DNA of 64,000 bases from Geosiphon pyriformis (GCA_016748015.1 JAAOMT010000176.1:358434-422433); one strand, 5' to 3'; positions 22,450 through 34,503 are shown, counted from the first letter of the stretch. The notes: generated from the sequence alone by a model not told the origin. A program made the numbers and translations.

Positions 22450-23720
22450 CTTGACCTATTAAGCAGTGAGCTTACCAAGTACCCCTATTTGGCGATAATC
22501 TAATTAAACAAGAAGTACAACAAATGCTTGAAAATGGACTGATTAAAGAATCATTAAGCCCTTGGTCCTCTCCTGTGGTCTTAGTCACAAAGAAAAATAG
22601 AAAGATATGATTTTGTGTGGATTACTGAAAATTAAATAGTGTTATCTGAGAAGATAGCTATCCCATTCCTTTTATCCAAGAAATCTTAGACAACTTAGGA
22701 AAGAAGAAATGGTTCTCATCACTAGACCTAGCCAGTAGATATTGGCAAGTCGAAATGAACTTAAAAGACAAAGGGAAAACAGCATTCACCACCTGAAACA
22801 GAAATTTTGAATTCAATGTAATGTTTTTTGGACTGTGCAATGCTCCTGCTACTTTCCAACGTCTTATGGATGTCATGTATAAAGGAATCTTGTGGAAATC
22901 AGTCATAGTATACTTGGATGACATAAATGTCTTTTCAGAAACATTCAATGAATATTTGCTCCATTTGCAACAAGTCTTCAAACACTTTCGAGATGTTGGA
23001 TTGAAACTCAACCCTAATAAATACTTCTTTAGGAAAACTGAGCTGAAATTATTAAGACACGTGATCAGCAAAGACAGAATAAAACCTGATTCAGATAAAA
23101 TCCAAAAGGTCAAGGATTTTCCAGCCCCAATCAACTTACAAGAACTATAAAGATTTTTAAGATTGGCTGAATACTACTGTCAATTCATCAAAGGATTCTT
23201 AACTATCACAAAACTCCTCCATCACTTGTTGTTCAAATATATGCCATACCTATAGAAAAAAGAGCAACAAAAGGTCTTTGACTATCTTAAACAGCAATTA
23301 ATCACATCTCCAATACTAATCTATTTCAACTTTACTAAACAATTTATTGTTATTACAGATGCATCAAAAAATGCACTAAAAGCTGTATTATTACAAATAG
23401 AACCAGACAAAAGAGAACATTTAATTGTCTACACCAGTTGCAGTATCAGCTCAGCAGAAAAAATATATAGCACAATGGATTTGAAATGCCTTGTCATTTA
23501 TTGGGCCGTACAAACATGGAAATACTACCTTAGGCAACCATTTGACCTATATACCAATCATAAAGGACTCATCTGATTATTCAATAACCCACAGCTGGAA
23601 GAAAAATATGCAAGATGAAGTACTTATCTGCAACAATTCTCACTCAAAGTTCATTACAAAGAAGGATTCAAGAACACCAATGCTAATAGTTTGTCAAGGA
23701 TGTCACAAACCTAATCTTGA
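22450..23720 (+). pseudogene. Element E reverse transcriptase and RNase H
   Basis: Ty3/gypsy RT with its motifs in order: SPWSSPVVLVTKK, FCVDY, FSSLDLASRYWQV, GLCNAPATFQRLMD and the catalytic VYLDDINVF (about 22905). The thumb (LLRHVISKDRIKPD) follows, then RNase H starting at VITDASKNALKAVLLQ (about 23350) and continuing to the tether TNANSLSRMS (about 23690). Two TGA codons flank FCVDY where Arg is expected; element D has TGA at the same two places. These enzymes would copy the element RNA into DNA. Confidence 0.88.
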
Positions 23721-23899
23721 ATTCATGGACACACTTACTTATTAGTGATTACATCAGTACCTATTGACACTACATTTCAAGGAGATATTATTTCAACAGG
23801 AACAAAATACCATACAGAAACAAGCACAAAATTATTTTATTCAAAATAACCAACTCTATTGTCAAGAACAATGAAACCACACCACCCCACAATGATTGA

Positions 23900-25020
23900 T
23901 CAAAGATAGTGAAAAAGAAACTATATTATATAGTATGCATTTCGACCCAACTATAGGACATTTCAACAAAGACACGACTTTGGAAAGAACAACAAATCTA
24001 TACTATTGACTTATGATGTATAAGGATATTTTCAAATATGTTCACAATTGTGACTCATGTCAATGAAAAGAAAGAGCCAAGATAATAAAACCATTTCAAC
24101 TCATTCCAGTTGGAAATCTATTTGATAGAATTGGGATCAATTTGGTTGGTTCTCTCTTGATTACATCCAAAAGAAATTGTTACATTACTGTAGCCATAGA
24201 CTACCTTATAAAATGGCCAAAAGACAGAGCAATCCAAGTAGCTGATGCCAAAACAGTAACCAAATTCATACACCAAGATTTAATATGCAAACATAGATGT
24301 CCAAAAAAACTGTTATCAGACCAAAGAACACATTTTGTCAATACTATGTTAATTGAATTGAGTCAACATTTTGGTATAAAATGTCCTCTATCATTACCAT
24401 ATCACCCACAAACAAATAGACTGGTAGAACAGTTTAACAGGACATTATGTAAAGCATTAGCAAAAATAAGTTATGAAAACAAACAAGAATAGAACTTATT
24501 CATACTTTCTGTACTCTTTACATATCAAACATTAAAGCAAAATACAACTCAGTTTACATCATTCGAATTAGTCTATGAAAGAAAAGCAACATTATCTATT
24601 GAATGAAAAATAGCATCCTACTCAACAAAAACTATCAATGAAAAAAATTTTGAAGATATCTTATGCCAAAGAATATATTAGCTAATAGAAACATTAGAAA
24701 ACAATCATAAAATAGCAGCTGACAATATTAGTAATGCTCAAGAATAACAAAAAAAAAAACATTATGATCACCTATTTGAATAACTAATGGAATTTAAGAT
24801 TGGAGACCAAGTACTATTACATTGTATAAAAGCAGAAAAACAATAGAGTAGAAAGTTTGACCCAAAGTAGGATGACTCATTCCATATACATAAAGCTTTA
24901 GGAAATAGAGCTTACAAATTATGATTGGAAGACAGAATTTTAAAAAAAGTAGCTCATGAGAATTGATTAAAAATTTATCATGCAAAACAACAGTCATTGT
25001 TATCAGTATATTAACTAGGA
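23900..25020 (+). pseudogene. Element E integrase
   Basis: An H2C2 zinc-binding region (MHFDPTIGHF ... CDSCQ, about 23935-24065) is followed by the catalytic core. Its acidic triad is visible as AIDYL (24195), LLSDQRTHF (24315) and HPQTNRLVEQFNR (24405). The C-terminal part (about 24780-25010) has the FKIGDQVLL and KALGNRAYKL motifs found downstream of many gypsy integrase cores. The 116-codon central run 24142-24492 is open; stops on both sides are mostly TAG, TGA or TAA at expected Trp, Arg or Gln. It would insert the cDNA into the chromosome. Confidence 0.88.
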
Positions 25021-25382
25021 ACACAAATTTTATTAATCAGACCAGAAGATATATCACAAGATCTGGAACCAATTATTGTCATCAAAACGTAGACAACACA
25101 TAACAAATTAAATTGGGAAATTCAAGTATATATACCATCCAGAAAACAATGAGAAAATGATAGAATCTTTTTTAACATAGACCTTTTAGATCAAATTCTA
25201 CAACTTTTAAAACAACTGTTTGATGCAATTCAACAATCTTTGGCTCAAATAGAAATCACAATTAATAAAAAAGAAATACAATACAGAAATAGAAGCAAGA
25301 AAAAGATGGACAAAAGTTCAATTAGAACTAAGCTGTCCCACTCTTACAAGCAAATCTCTCCCTATGAAAAAAAAAAAGGGAT

Positions 25383-25907
25383 ATGGCAAAGATAGAACCT
25401 GACACAGCTAAGAAGAAGGGGAAAATGACAGAAATAGAACTGTGTCAGATGAGAATTGAGGAAATAAAAAAGAGTCTGAACAGACAAACACCAAAGCCAA
25501 TAATAGAAAAATAGACATCTGAAAATGCAAAAAAATGGAAAAAGAAACTTTTACTTATCTATTGGCTATTTAAAATTGGATTACAATTAGAATTAGATAG
25601 CTCATATGAAAATCTCAACCATTAAATAATCAACAAAAAAGCCTGCAAACAAGTAGAAGAATTCATGGGAAAAAACAACTTAAACCTATATTACAAAGCA
25701 ACATATTGACTATATTCAGCATTTAAACACTATTCAACAGTACTACTAGATGAAACTCTGAAAACTGTCACAGTCAACAACATAAAACAAATAACAAACA
25801 CCCAATTTGAAGTTCTACAAAAAGCAATACTGGGAACAACATTTGAGTTCTTTATAGAAAACACAAACTTAACTAAGATAGATGATTTTGCAGGAGCTCA
25901 ATTTTAA
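25383..25907 (+). pseudogene. Element E third ORF downstream of integrase (unknown function)
   Basis: One reading frame runs from an ATG at 25383 to TAA at 25905-25907 (174 codons), crossed by TAG, TAA and TGA stops that look secondary. It is rich in Lys/Glu/Leu and predicted helical. It ends DFAGAQF immediately before the polypurine tract. Element D has an ORF in the same place with a similar C-terminal part (KLRAVLRLYDLF / YSAFKHYSTVLL) and a DFDGAQS end in an adjacent frame. It has no signal peptide, transmembrane segment or domain I recognise. The position is that of env or accessory genes in other gypsy elements, but nothing shows that role. Confidence 0.5.
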
Positions 25908-25920
25908 AAGGAAGGGATAA

Positions 25921-26488
25921 TGTTACCTGAGTAGAAAAACCAAAAAGCTATGAGAAAACGTAACAAAAAAACGTGACAAAAAAAACATGGTACAACTCGA
26001 GGTAACATAAGACAAATACAAGCAATAGTTAGCAATAACAAGCAATAGCTAACAATAATGAGCAATAGCTAGCAATAACAAGCAATAGCTAGCAATAATG
26101 AGCAATAGCTAGCAATAATGAGCAATAGCTAACAATAAAGAGCAATAACTAGCAATAGTGAAGCAATTGAAAGCAATCCTGTAAAACTAAAAGAATGTAT
26201 AAAAGCAAGTAGTTATAGAAGTTGAAAAGACAAGTTAATTAGCAATCAATTTTACTCTGTATTATACTTATCATATATATATAGTCCGAAATACACTAAT
26301 TATCAAAAACCAAAAAGAAATCCAAATTACCAATTCATGTTCTCCAATTTTATAGATTTTAATTAAAAATTAAAATCAGTATTTCCTACCTTGTTTCAGA
26401 ACAGATGCCATTAGCATAAACATCTTAAACCCTTAACAATTTGGACCAATTGCTCTTGATTACAGCAATTGACAGGAATTAATTCTTT

Positions 26489-26520
<32 letters not shown>

Positions 26521-26911
26521 TTCTTTTGTTTGAAGCAGCAACATAGAAAAATTGACTGTCTTGGAATAGACTTCGTGATAGTCTGGTAAAAGAGGGAAGC
26601 TCCTCCTAAGTTTTGGATATTAACATTATTTTGGTAGCTTACCAGAAGGATAAAAAAACAACACTGGACCTTAACAACTGCACTCATTAGTGTGGAAAAA
26701 AAAGCTTACAATTATGGAAAACATTGCAATCAATAAAAGACAAACTCTGTGTCTTATAACCAAAGAACTCAATGGGTAAATTCACATCCAGGAATAAATC
26801 TTTAGAGACTAATAACACTGACATAATAGAAAAAGTAGACAACCTTGAAAGATAACCCAAAAATAGAGCACTAAGCATTATCATCATATCCTACTAAGTT
26901 TACTTATAACA
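25921..26911 (+). repeat. 3' LTR of element E (family 3)
   Basis: 991 bp, beginning TGTTACCTGAG and ending CTTATAACA. The tandem 20-bp AGCAATAGCTAGCAATAATG units are at about 26020-26160 and the T/C-rich tract at about 26484-26525. It is followed by ACAT, matching the four bases before the 5' LTR. Confidence 0.88.
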
Positions 26912-27112
26912 ACATTTACTATAATATAATTATACAAAGTAACTAACATAAAATTGGCTATTTTACTTATAAGCCTAGCAGTTCAAATTATAAGAGATAA
27001 TTTGAAAATAAATTTAATTATTAGAGATTCAATAGCTTCCAATAAATGTGAATTAAACAGCAAACTAATATTAATAACAATCAAGAAAAAAGACCAAAAA
27101 TCTTTAATAACA
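26912..27112 (+). repeat. Solo LTR, family 2, right part
   Basis: Resumes the family 2 LTR interrupted at 16007: ACATTTACTATAATATAATT, the block TTGGCTATTTTACTTATAAG, CAGTTCAAATTATAAGAGAT, and the end ACCAAAAATC ... AATAACA. The same order is found in the LTRs of element D on the opposite strand. Confidence 0.72.
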
Positions 27113-27690
27113 ATGTATTAACTATTATTACAAATCTTAAATAGTTTATAGAGCTTAAAAATAGCAAAAAATTTTATAATATAGTTAATAAGCTTGTTTA
27201 TATTAAATATATACTTCATAAGAGAATACAAAATAAACAAAAACAAATAATTCTTACAAATTTCTTTAATATTACATGAACTAATTAAAAATTCTTATAA
27301 AAATATGCAAATAAATTTATTTTTTAATAATATTGCATCTATTTTTATTATATGTATATTATATATACTTAATCTATAATCTGTAATAACTTATAGCAAT
27401 TTGTATCTGTTAAGAATATAGATTATCTTAAGTTTAACTATATTTATTTTTAAATTAATTAAAATTTTTTAAAGAAAAAATAAAATAAAATATTAATTTT
27501 ATTAATAATTATATGCAAAAACTATTGGTCTAAATTATAATATTAATTTTATTAATAATTATATGCAAAAACTATTGGTCTAAATTATAATTTTAAAAAA
27601 ATTATGTAATTTATATTTGGTTTTAAATAAAAAAAGTATATAAAATTTTAAATTCAATTTAGTTTAAAATAACAATATCTTTCTTTTTAA
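27113..27690. other. AT-rich spacer with an exact 50-bp tandem duplication
   Basis: No gene is seen. The 50 bp at 27491-27540 are repeated without change at 27541-27590 (unit starts TATTAATTTTATTAATAATT and ends CTAAATTATAA). The rest is low-complexity AT sequence. Confidence 0.8.
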
Positions 27691-27827
27691 AAAAAAAAAA
27701 AACTCTTTCTTTCGTTGATGTTCTGGTCACAACGAAAGCTTTGAGTCATCATTGAAATAGCCTTTCTTTTCTCTTTCCTTTTCACCTCTCTCCAGTTATT
27801 TCTTCGGACATTCCCCTTTTTGTGGCT

Positions 27828-29783
27828 ATGGAACCGGTGGGCGTTGCTGCTGGTGGTTCTGGGTCCGTTTCGGCTGGGTTGGGGACCCAGTCTGGTGTCA
27901 AAAATAAGCGTTCGGTTGGTCCTCAATCTCGCGGTGCATCCTATAAGAAGCCGAAGAAATCTGTGGTGGTTGACGGTTTGGTGGAGTCGTCTGCTGGTGT
28001 TTCGAACATTATGGATAAAAGTGGTGACGGACCTAATATTGGGCAATCGTGGGCTAGCGAGGTCAACAGCAAAGTGGACAGCATAAGTGGCATTTCGGAC
28101 TTGGATAACTTGGAAAACGTTGTTGCTAAGGAAACTAGCTATGCAGAGTCGGATGCTTTAGGTTTGGACGACGACATGAATGATGTCATGCCTAGGAAGA
28201 TGCGTACTCGCACCTATGTTCTGAACAGTAAGCCGCCACCTCTCTCTTTCAACGTGCTAAGTGATGGTGAAGACACTCTGCCTCTTCCGAGTCCAAAATT
28301 TTGTGGGTTTAATCACCTTCCTCCAGCCGGGTCACGTGCTCCAGAGAAACGGAGTTTTATTTCGTCAAAATTGTTTGCATTGGATATTGAGCTATCTGCC
28401 GTTCCTGGCAAAACTACTGGTGATAAGTTGGTTTGTGTGAAAAAAATTTTTTATCAGATTGATGGTTTTGGGGGGGTTTCGACTCCCTCAAAATTTCCTG
28501 AAATAATAAGATCATCATTTACTTCTGAAAAAAGTTTGTTTAAGGTAAGGGAAATGGCAATCTGTGAAAAAATATTGGTAAATGATGATCTAAAAAAAGT
28601 AAACAGCCGTTCAGATCGGGAGGTGATCGTCAAAGATATCCCAGTAGATCTTCCCAAATTGGCAATTGGAGTGGTGTTCTCCAGGTTTGGCAAGATTGTT
28701 TTAATCAAAGTGCAGCTTATTGGTCTTTGGCAAAAGACCCTGGTAGAATATGAATCTTCTGAGATGGCTGATTTGGTCGCAGCTAGATGATCTGTGCTCA
28801 TGGGAAAGGATTTGGTCCGAGTGGCAAAAGCAAATATTGATAAACAAACATGGGTATCGAGGGATCAGCATTGGACTTTACTTTATACTCTTCCAGTTGG
28901 CACTAATGCTCATGACCTCTCCAATTTGTTGGAATCATATGGTGGAAAGACTTGTTATATCGGCTGTAACCCTAGTTTATATGTTCGTGATAGATGTGCT
29001 GTAATTTGTTTTGGTGATGAGGCATCCAAATTGGCTGCTATTGGTACTGTTCCAGTTTTCAGGAATGTGAGTTTGCATTGGGCTGGTCTTTCTTTGGCCA
29101 GTTGTGCTTGTTGTAAACAATTTGGTCATGTTTCAGTCAATTGTTTCTTGGGTATGTATTCTGGTGTTCAAAGAAGAAGGGTGGTTTCTGAGCAAGATCA
29201 GGTTCGTCTAGCTGGGATATATAAGAAGAAGTTGGCTCCTGTCGCTCGTCCAGTTTTTTTTGGTGGGAAGACGTGGGCCCAAGTGGCAGGCAGTTCCCCC
29301 TCTCGTGTTGTCTCTTCAGGTGCTCCTGGTGTCAGTTTGGTCTCTGGTTTGATGGCTTTCTCAATGGATTCCTCCTCGTCTAGTGCTGCTGATCTAGGTG
29401 GTCGCCTAGCTGTGCTGGAATGCTCTGTGGAAATTCTCTCAGACCAAGTCTCACTCATTTTAAAGAAGTTAAGTTTCGTTGACTTGGTGCCATTGGCATC
29501 TTCTCCTTCAGCTTTTCCTTTGGTGTCTCCAACTGCCGTTGTTTCAGATATGGACCTGGGTTTGGAGTTGGATGGCACGTTGTTGTCGTCTGCCTCTTTT
29601 TCTCCCAATGTTGGTGGGTCAGTTGTTGATTTCAGTCCGAGCAGTTCTAAGGTTTTGACTGCCAAGATTGGCGGTTTGGAATCGAATATGATGGCTCTTA
29701 AGGCTTCAGTTCGCTCAGTCTTGGATAGATTGGATCATCTGCATTCTGGATCGGGTTCATTGGCTTTTCCTCCGTCTCAATGA
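27828..29783 (+). pseudogene. LINE ORF1, RNA-binding protein, one in-frame TGA
   Basis: The frame opens at ATG 27828 (MEPVGVAAGG), preferred over an upstream in-frame GTG, and runs 651 codons with one TGA at 28788-28790. Homologous ORF1 copies have Trp at that place (HWSVLMGKD), so the stop is a TGG-to-TGA change. Domains: a Ser/Gly-rich N-terminus, an RRM-like middle (VKDIPVDLPKLAIGVVFSRF, then a GLWQKTLVEY segment), and an intact CX2CX4HX4C knuckle (CACCKQFGHVSVNC, about 29104-29145). The C-terminal tail is Ser-rich with a possible coiled region. The stop overlaps the ORF2 start as ATGA. Confidence 0.85.
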
Positions 29784-32700
29784 GTAGTTTGGTTTGGAAA
29801 TTTGCTACGTGCAATGTTCGGGGTATCAATGTTCTTGCGAAACAAGCGGATGTTGTTCGTTGGCATGTGAACTCGGGAAATATGGTTTCTTTTATCACTG
29901 AGACTAAGTTGAGGTCCTCTTTTGGGCCGTGGATAAAGGATAAGTTTGATGAAGTGCGAGTATTTTCTTCTGGCTTAGATAAAGGTTTCATGGGTACTGG
30001 GGTTGCGATTGTTATGAACACTTCTTTGGCCCATCATGTATCTAAGGTGGAGGAGATTCTTGGTCGGGTTATTTCTGTTCGGCTTCTATTTAAGGACAAG
30101 CTCTCGGTTACTGTTTTGGGGTTGTATGCTGGTGCCTCCTCTGGGGCTAGATTTGGTCAGGCTTCTGAAGTTAACATCCTCATTGCAAAGGCGGTCAATT
30201 CCAGCAATTTTGTTGTCTTGGGTGAGGACCTTAATGAGAATGGATCTGGTAGGAGTGCTAGTTTCAAGTTTTGTTTGAGTTTGGGTTTGGTCAATTCATT
30301 TGTTGGTCATCATTTGGCTAATTCTTATACGTGAAGCAATTCGAGAGGGGTTGGAAAAACAATTGATTACATTTTTGTTGGTGGTAATTTGTCTTCTGCT
30401 GTTGCTGGTCATCAAGTTGTCTCTGTTTCGGATTTCTTTGACACTGATCACAAGGCAGTTGTGGTTTCAGTCAGTTTGGGTGGGCTTCTAGATGTACAAT
30501 TGAACAGTTTGTGCAAGCAGGCAAATAAGGATCGTTGGAAGTTCAAAATCAGGAATGCTGACTGTGTTGGATGGGCTAAGTTTAAGGATCTCTCATCAGC
30601 TAAACTTTTGTCTTTGGGTGAGGTGTTCTCTGGTGCCGAAATACGTGGTGATGTGAATGCTATGTGGGCAGTTCTGGTGGGAGCTGTGGTGGATTCTGCT
30701 GATGTGACATTTTCGAGGCATTGGTTTAGTGAATTCAAGTGTTTGAGAAACAAACATTCTTCTAGGTTTTTTGGTCTGGAATTGTTGGTGGCCAAGATTG
30801 TCAAGAAATTTTGCTCTGGTGACTTGCTGGGCACTGATCGTCTTGTGAGTAAATGGTCGACTCTGGATGATGTGAAGGCTCGTGCTTTCAAGGATTTGGT
30901 TGGCTCGGGTGTTAAATCTGATGTTGTTGTTAGGCATTTGTCATTGGTTCATAGAGATTACAGGAGGTCGAAGATGTTTGAGTCAAAGTTGGCTGAGGAA
31001 GCTTCGGTTAAGAAGGCGATTGAGAAGTGCATGGATAATTTCTGTTCGGATAAGGGTAGTATGATCAGGAGTGTATTGGAAAAGCCTTTTCGCAAGGTTG
31101 TGTTGGATCACTTGATAGTTGATGATAATCTGGTTTTGTTGCCTGAAGAGGTGAAGTCCAGTGTGGATGGAATAATGGAGGGGTGGACGAGGAAACACTC
31201 TGTGTAGTCAGTGCTTTCTGATCTTTGGGCTCGTCAGTACACGCCTTTAGACTATGTTAGGGATGATGCTTTTTCAGGTGTTATGAGTGCAATCAGTATG
31301 GGCAAGTTACTTTCTATTGTTGGTAGTCTTCCTGATGGCAAGGCTGCTGGTTTGTCTGGTGTTCCTAATGAATTATGGAAACATGGTGGTGAGGTAGTTT
31401 TGGGGTGTCTGCTGGCACTGTTTAATAAATGTTTGTCGGGTGGTGTGGTGCCTGTTTTGTGGAAGAGGGCTTGGGTGTCTATGATTCCTAAGCCTTATAA
31501 CTGGGATGGAGTTCTTACGACACTCGGCCCATTGCTTTAATTGAGACTGCCAGGAAGATTCTTTCCAAGATTCTGTCTGACCGTATTTCAATGGCTTGTA
31601 GCAAGTTCAATGTTCTTCAGGGTGACAACTTTTTGGTGCTGAAGGGTATGTCAACACAATCTCCGGTGTTTGCTGTCGGTTCGGTAATTGAGGATGCCAT
31701 TGAGAAGGATAAGGAGTTATGGTTAGTCTTGCAAGATATGCGGAAAGCTTACGATTCAGTTGGGTGGCATCATTTAAGAGCTAGTTTGCAGCGTGTCAAG
31801 ATGTGTGAGAGGTTCATAAGGTTTTTTGGTGGTATTCATGAGGATAGAGTTAATAGGGTAATGACTGACTTTGATTTGTCTGGTGGTTATAAGGTGCATG
31901 ATGGGCTGGACCAGGGTGAGGTCTTTTCACCACTTCTTTGGAGGATTTTTTACGATCCGCTTTTGTGTGAGGTTAAAAGGCACAAACAATTGTGTGGGTA
32001 CTGGATTAATACTAAGTTTGTTTCGAAATCTGGCAGGATTGAAGGCAGTGGTGGTTTGACATCGTATTTTTTGGCTGGTGCGTTTGTCGATGATACGATC
32101 TGGGTTGGAAATTGTCAGGCTTCTACTCAATATGCTCTGAACATTGCCAGTGAATTTTTTGTGATCAATAACATTTCTATCAATAGTAAGAAGACAGTGG
32201 CTATTTCCATCAATCAGGGCATTAAAGTTGCTTCACTGAACATTTGTGGTCAGCCAATCTCTATTGCCAAGAAAGGAGAAGCACATCAGTATCTGGGTAT
32301 TTTTCTGTCGACTGAGGGGCTCTCCAAGCTGAGTGTTGCCAAGGCTCATGCGGATGTACGTTTCTTCGTCAATGTTGTGCTTAGGAAGGCTATTACGGAC
32401 AAACAATTCTCATATCTGGTGTCAGCTGTTTTGCAGCCTATTGTTAGCTATCGTACTCAGTTCAGTTTTGTCTCATCTAATGTTTGTCGCAAGTGGGATG
32501 TCTTGGTTAGAAAGGGTCTTAGGTCCAAAGCTTGTCTCCCCCGTGATTTTCCTGACGCTGCTTTGCATCATCCCTCATTGTATGGCCTAAAGTTTTTTGA
32601 GCAGGTGCAGTCTGAAGGGAAGGTTGCTGCTTTGATGGCATTCTCTAATGCTTTTGGCATTCTTGGGCGTTTGTTTAGACATAGGTTTTTGGACCTACAG

Positions 32701-34503
32701 GTTCTTGGTTGGGCTNNNNNNNNNNNNNNNNNNNNNNNNNNNNNNNNNNNNNNNNNNNNNNNNNNNNNNNNNNNNNNNNNNNNNNNNNNNNNNNNNNNNN
32801 NNNNNNNNNNNNNNNNNNNNNNNNNNNNNNNNNNNNNNNNNNNNNNNNNNNNNNNNNNNNNNNNNNNNNNNNNNNNNNNNNNNNNNNNNNNNNNNNNNNN
32901 NNNNNNNNNNNNNNNNNNNNNNNNNNNNNNNNNNNNNNNNNNNNNNNNNNNNNNNNNNNNNNNNNNNNNNNNNNNNNNNNNNNNNNNNNNNNNNNNNNNN
33001 NNNNNNNNNNNNNNNNNNNNNNNNNNNNNNNNNNNNNNNNNNNNNNNNNNNNNNNNNNNNNNNNNNNNNNNNNNNNNNNNNNNNNNNNNNNNNNNNNNNN
33101 NNNNNNNNNNNNNNNNNNNNNNNNNNNNNNNNNNNNNNNNNNNNNNNNNNNNNNNNNNNNNNNNNNNNNNNNNNNNNNNNNNNNNNNNNNNNNNNNNNNN
33201 NNNNNNNNNNNNNNNNNNNNNNNNNNNNNNNNNNNNNNNNNNNNNNNNNNNNNNNNNNNNNNNNNNNNNNNNNNNNNNNNNNNNNNNNNNNNNNNNNNNN
33301 NNNNNNNNNNNNNNNNNNNNNNNNNNNNNNNNNNNNNNNNNNNNNNNNNNNNNNNNNNNNNNNNNNNNNNNNNNNNNNNNNNNNNNNNNNNNNNNNNNNN
33401 NNNNNNNNNNNNNNNNNNNNNNNNNNNCTGCCATTGACGCATGTGTGTCTGAGATGTCTTTGGTTGCTCCTGATTTCCGTAATCAATGCTGGCTGGAAAG
33501 GCGTCATATTTTCAATTTGGTCAGGGATAAGGATCTTAGTGTGAGTTGGGTTAAGGTAAAAGGACACTCTGGGATTCCTGGTAATGTGAAAGCTGACTTG
33601 GCTGCTGGGGCTGTCTCTGGGTCTCCCTTTTCCCTTTGTGCCGATGTGCGTGAACATTTTTTGGTTGCTGAGGGTGTTGCTATTTCTGGTAATGCCTGTC
33701 ATTTTGTCAGAAATATTTTTCGATCAATTCGTTGTGCTCGTTGGGAAGCTGGGCCTGGTTGTGATGTAGTTCCGGATGCGATGATTGGTTGCATAGACTG
33801 GGTTGTCACGGCAAAGGTGTGGCATCCTGATTCTCATATGCTTGCTGGTTTCACTAGCCGCGCATCCTTATCGCTTCGCACTTATGTTATGAAGGCTGTG
33901 CACAGGAGGTTGCCGGTGGCCATTAGGAAGAGGTTGTATGATAAATGCTACCCTAGTGTGTTGTGTTTGCTTTGTGATGAGGTGGAGTTCTCTGACCACG
34001 TTTTTACTTGTGTTCATGAGTCTGGCATTCGTGGTGAGATTTTGGTGGAGGCTTCTGCTTGTTGGTCAGCTGTGTCTGGTGGTTCCTCTGCTTCTGCTGT
34101 GTTGCAGGTTTTGTCTCAATGTTCCATTGATGTTGGGCTGTACACTTTGGTGTGCAAAGGGTTTGTGCTGGAAGAGTGGTATGAGGAGACTTGCAATGTT
34201 TTTGAGGATAGAAAAGTGGCCACTGCTAGGATTGTTGATTATGTCAGATTCGTTGTTGGTTTACATCGTGCTAAGGTATGGTTGGCTAGAGTCAGCCACT
34301 GGGTGGTGATGGAGAAGGCTAGTCTGGTCTGTGATGTTGGTGTTGTTTCTGGGCTCCCTTGTGGTGTGTCTTCGGTTTTGTCTGACGGTGTTGTGAGATT
34401 GCTTGGTTTGGCCAATTCCTTTGCTGTTAGCTTTGGTCGTCGGAAGCCTTTTTGTTTCTTTTCTGGTCTGGGTAGCAGTGTGCGGGTAGTTATAGATGTG
34501 TAG
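29780..34503 (+). pseudogene. LINE ORF2: endonuclease, reverse transcriptase, RNase H, Zn finger
   Basis: Starts at ATG 29780, overlapping the ORF1 stop. The APE-type endonuclease shows FATCNVRG (29795), ITETKL, VLGEDLNENG and FDTDHKAV (about 30440). RT has GKAAGLSGVPNELWK, LQDMRKAYDS, GLDQGEVFSPLL and the catalytic FVDDTIW (about 32085). After the gap, RNase H ends in KVKGHSGIPGNVKAD (about 33550). A Cys/His cluster (CYPSVLCLLCDEVEFSDHVF) follows near 33945. Lesions: TGA at 30332-30334 where a related LINE has Trp (TWCNSRG), TAG at 31205-31207, and a missing base near 31518-31521 inside the motif normally read as NTRPIAL. Function: nick the target and copy LINE RNA in place. Confidence 0.88.
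32716..33427. other. Assembly gap (712 N)
   Basis: A run of N inside LINE ORF2, between the RT thumb and RNase H. The frame before and after the gap agrees if the gap length is taken as exact. Repeats of this LINE elsewhere in the genome are the likely reason the assembler failed here. Confidence 0.99.

Larger units (their letters stand above)
16008..26911 (+). mobile_element. Complete Ty3/gypsy element E (family 3), degenerate
   Basis: A 10.9-kb plus-strand LTR retrotransposon. It has LTRs of 978 and 991 bp with TG...CA ends, an internal start TTTGGTGCTCTCTG and a polypurine tract AAAAGGAAGGG just before the 3' LTR. It is flanked by the direct repeat ACAT (16004-16007 and 26912-26915). Internal order is gag, knuckle, protease, Cys-rich module, dUTPase, RT, RNase H, integrase, then an extra ORF. 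A solo LTR (18499-19369) sits inside gag. Stops throughout mean it cannot move by itself. It landed inside the family 2 solo LTR. Confidence 0.9.

Noticed and set aside
28788-30334. TGA read as Trp (alternative genetic code)
   Set aside because: TGA falls on Trp twice in the LINE, but it also replaces Arg elsewhere, TAG and TAA stops occur too, and the host genes use TGG for Trp with no in-frame TGA. Mutation explains it better.
29198-31198. Minus-strand ORFs opposite the LINE
   Set aside because: Antisense shadows in GC-richer sequence; the plus-strand frames have domain motifs and these have none.
32568-33702. Long frames on both strands across 32.7-33.4 kb
   Set aside because: They consist of undetermined bases in the assembly gap; only the plus-strand LINE ORF2 frame is supported by real sequence on both sides.
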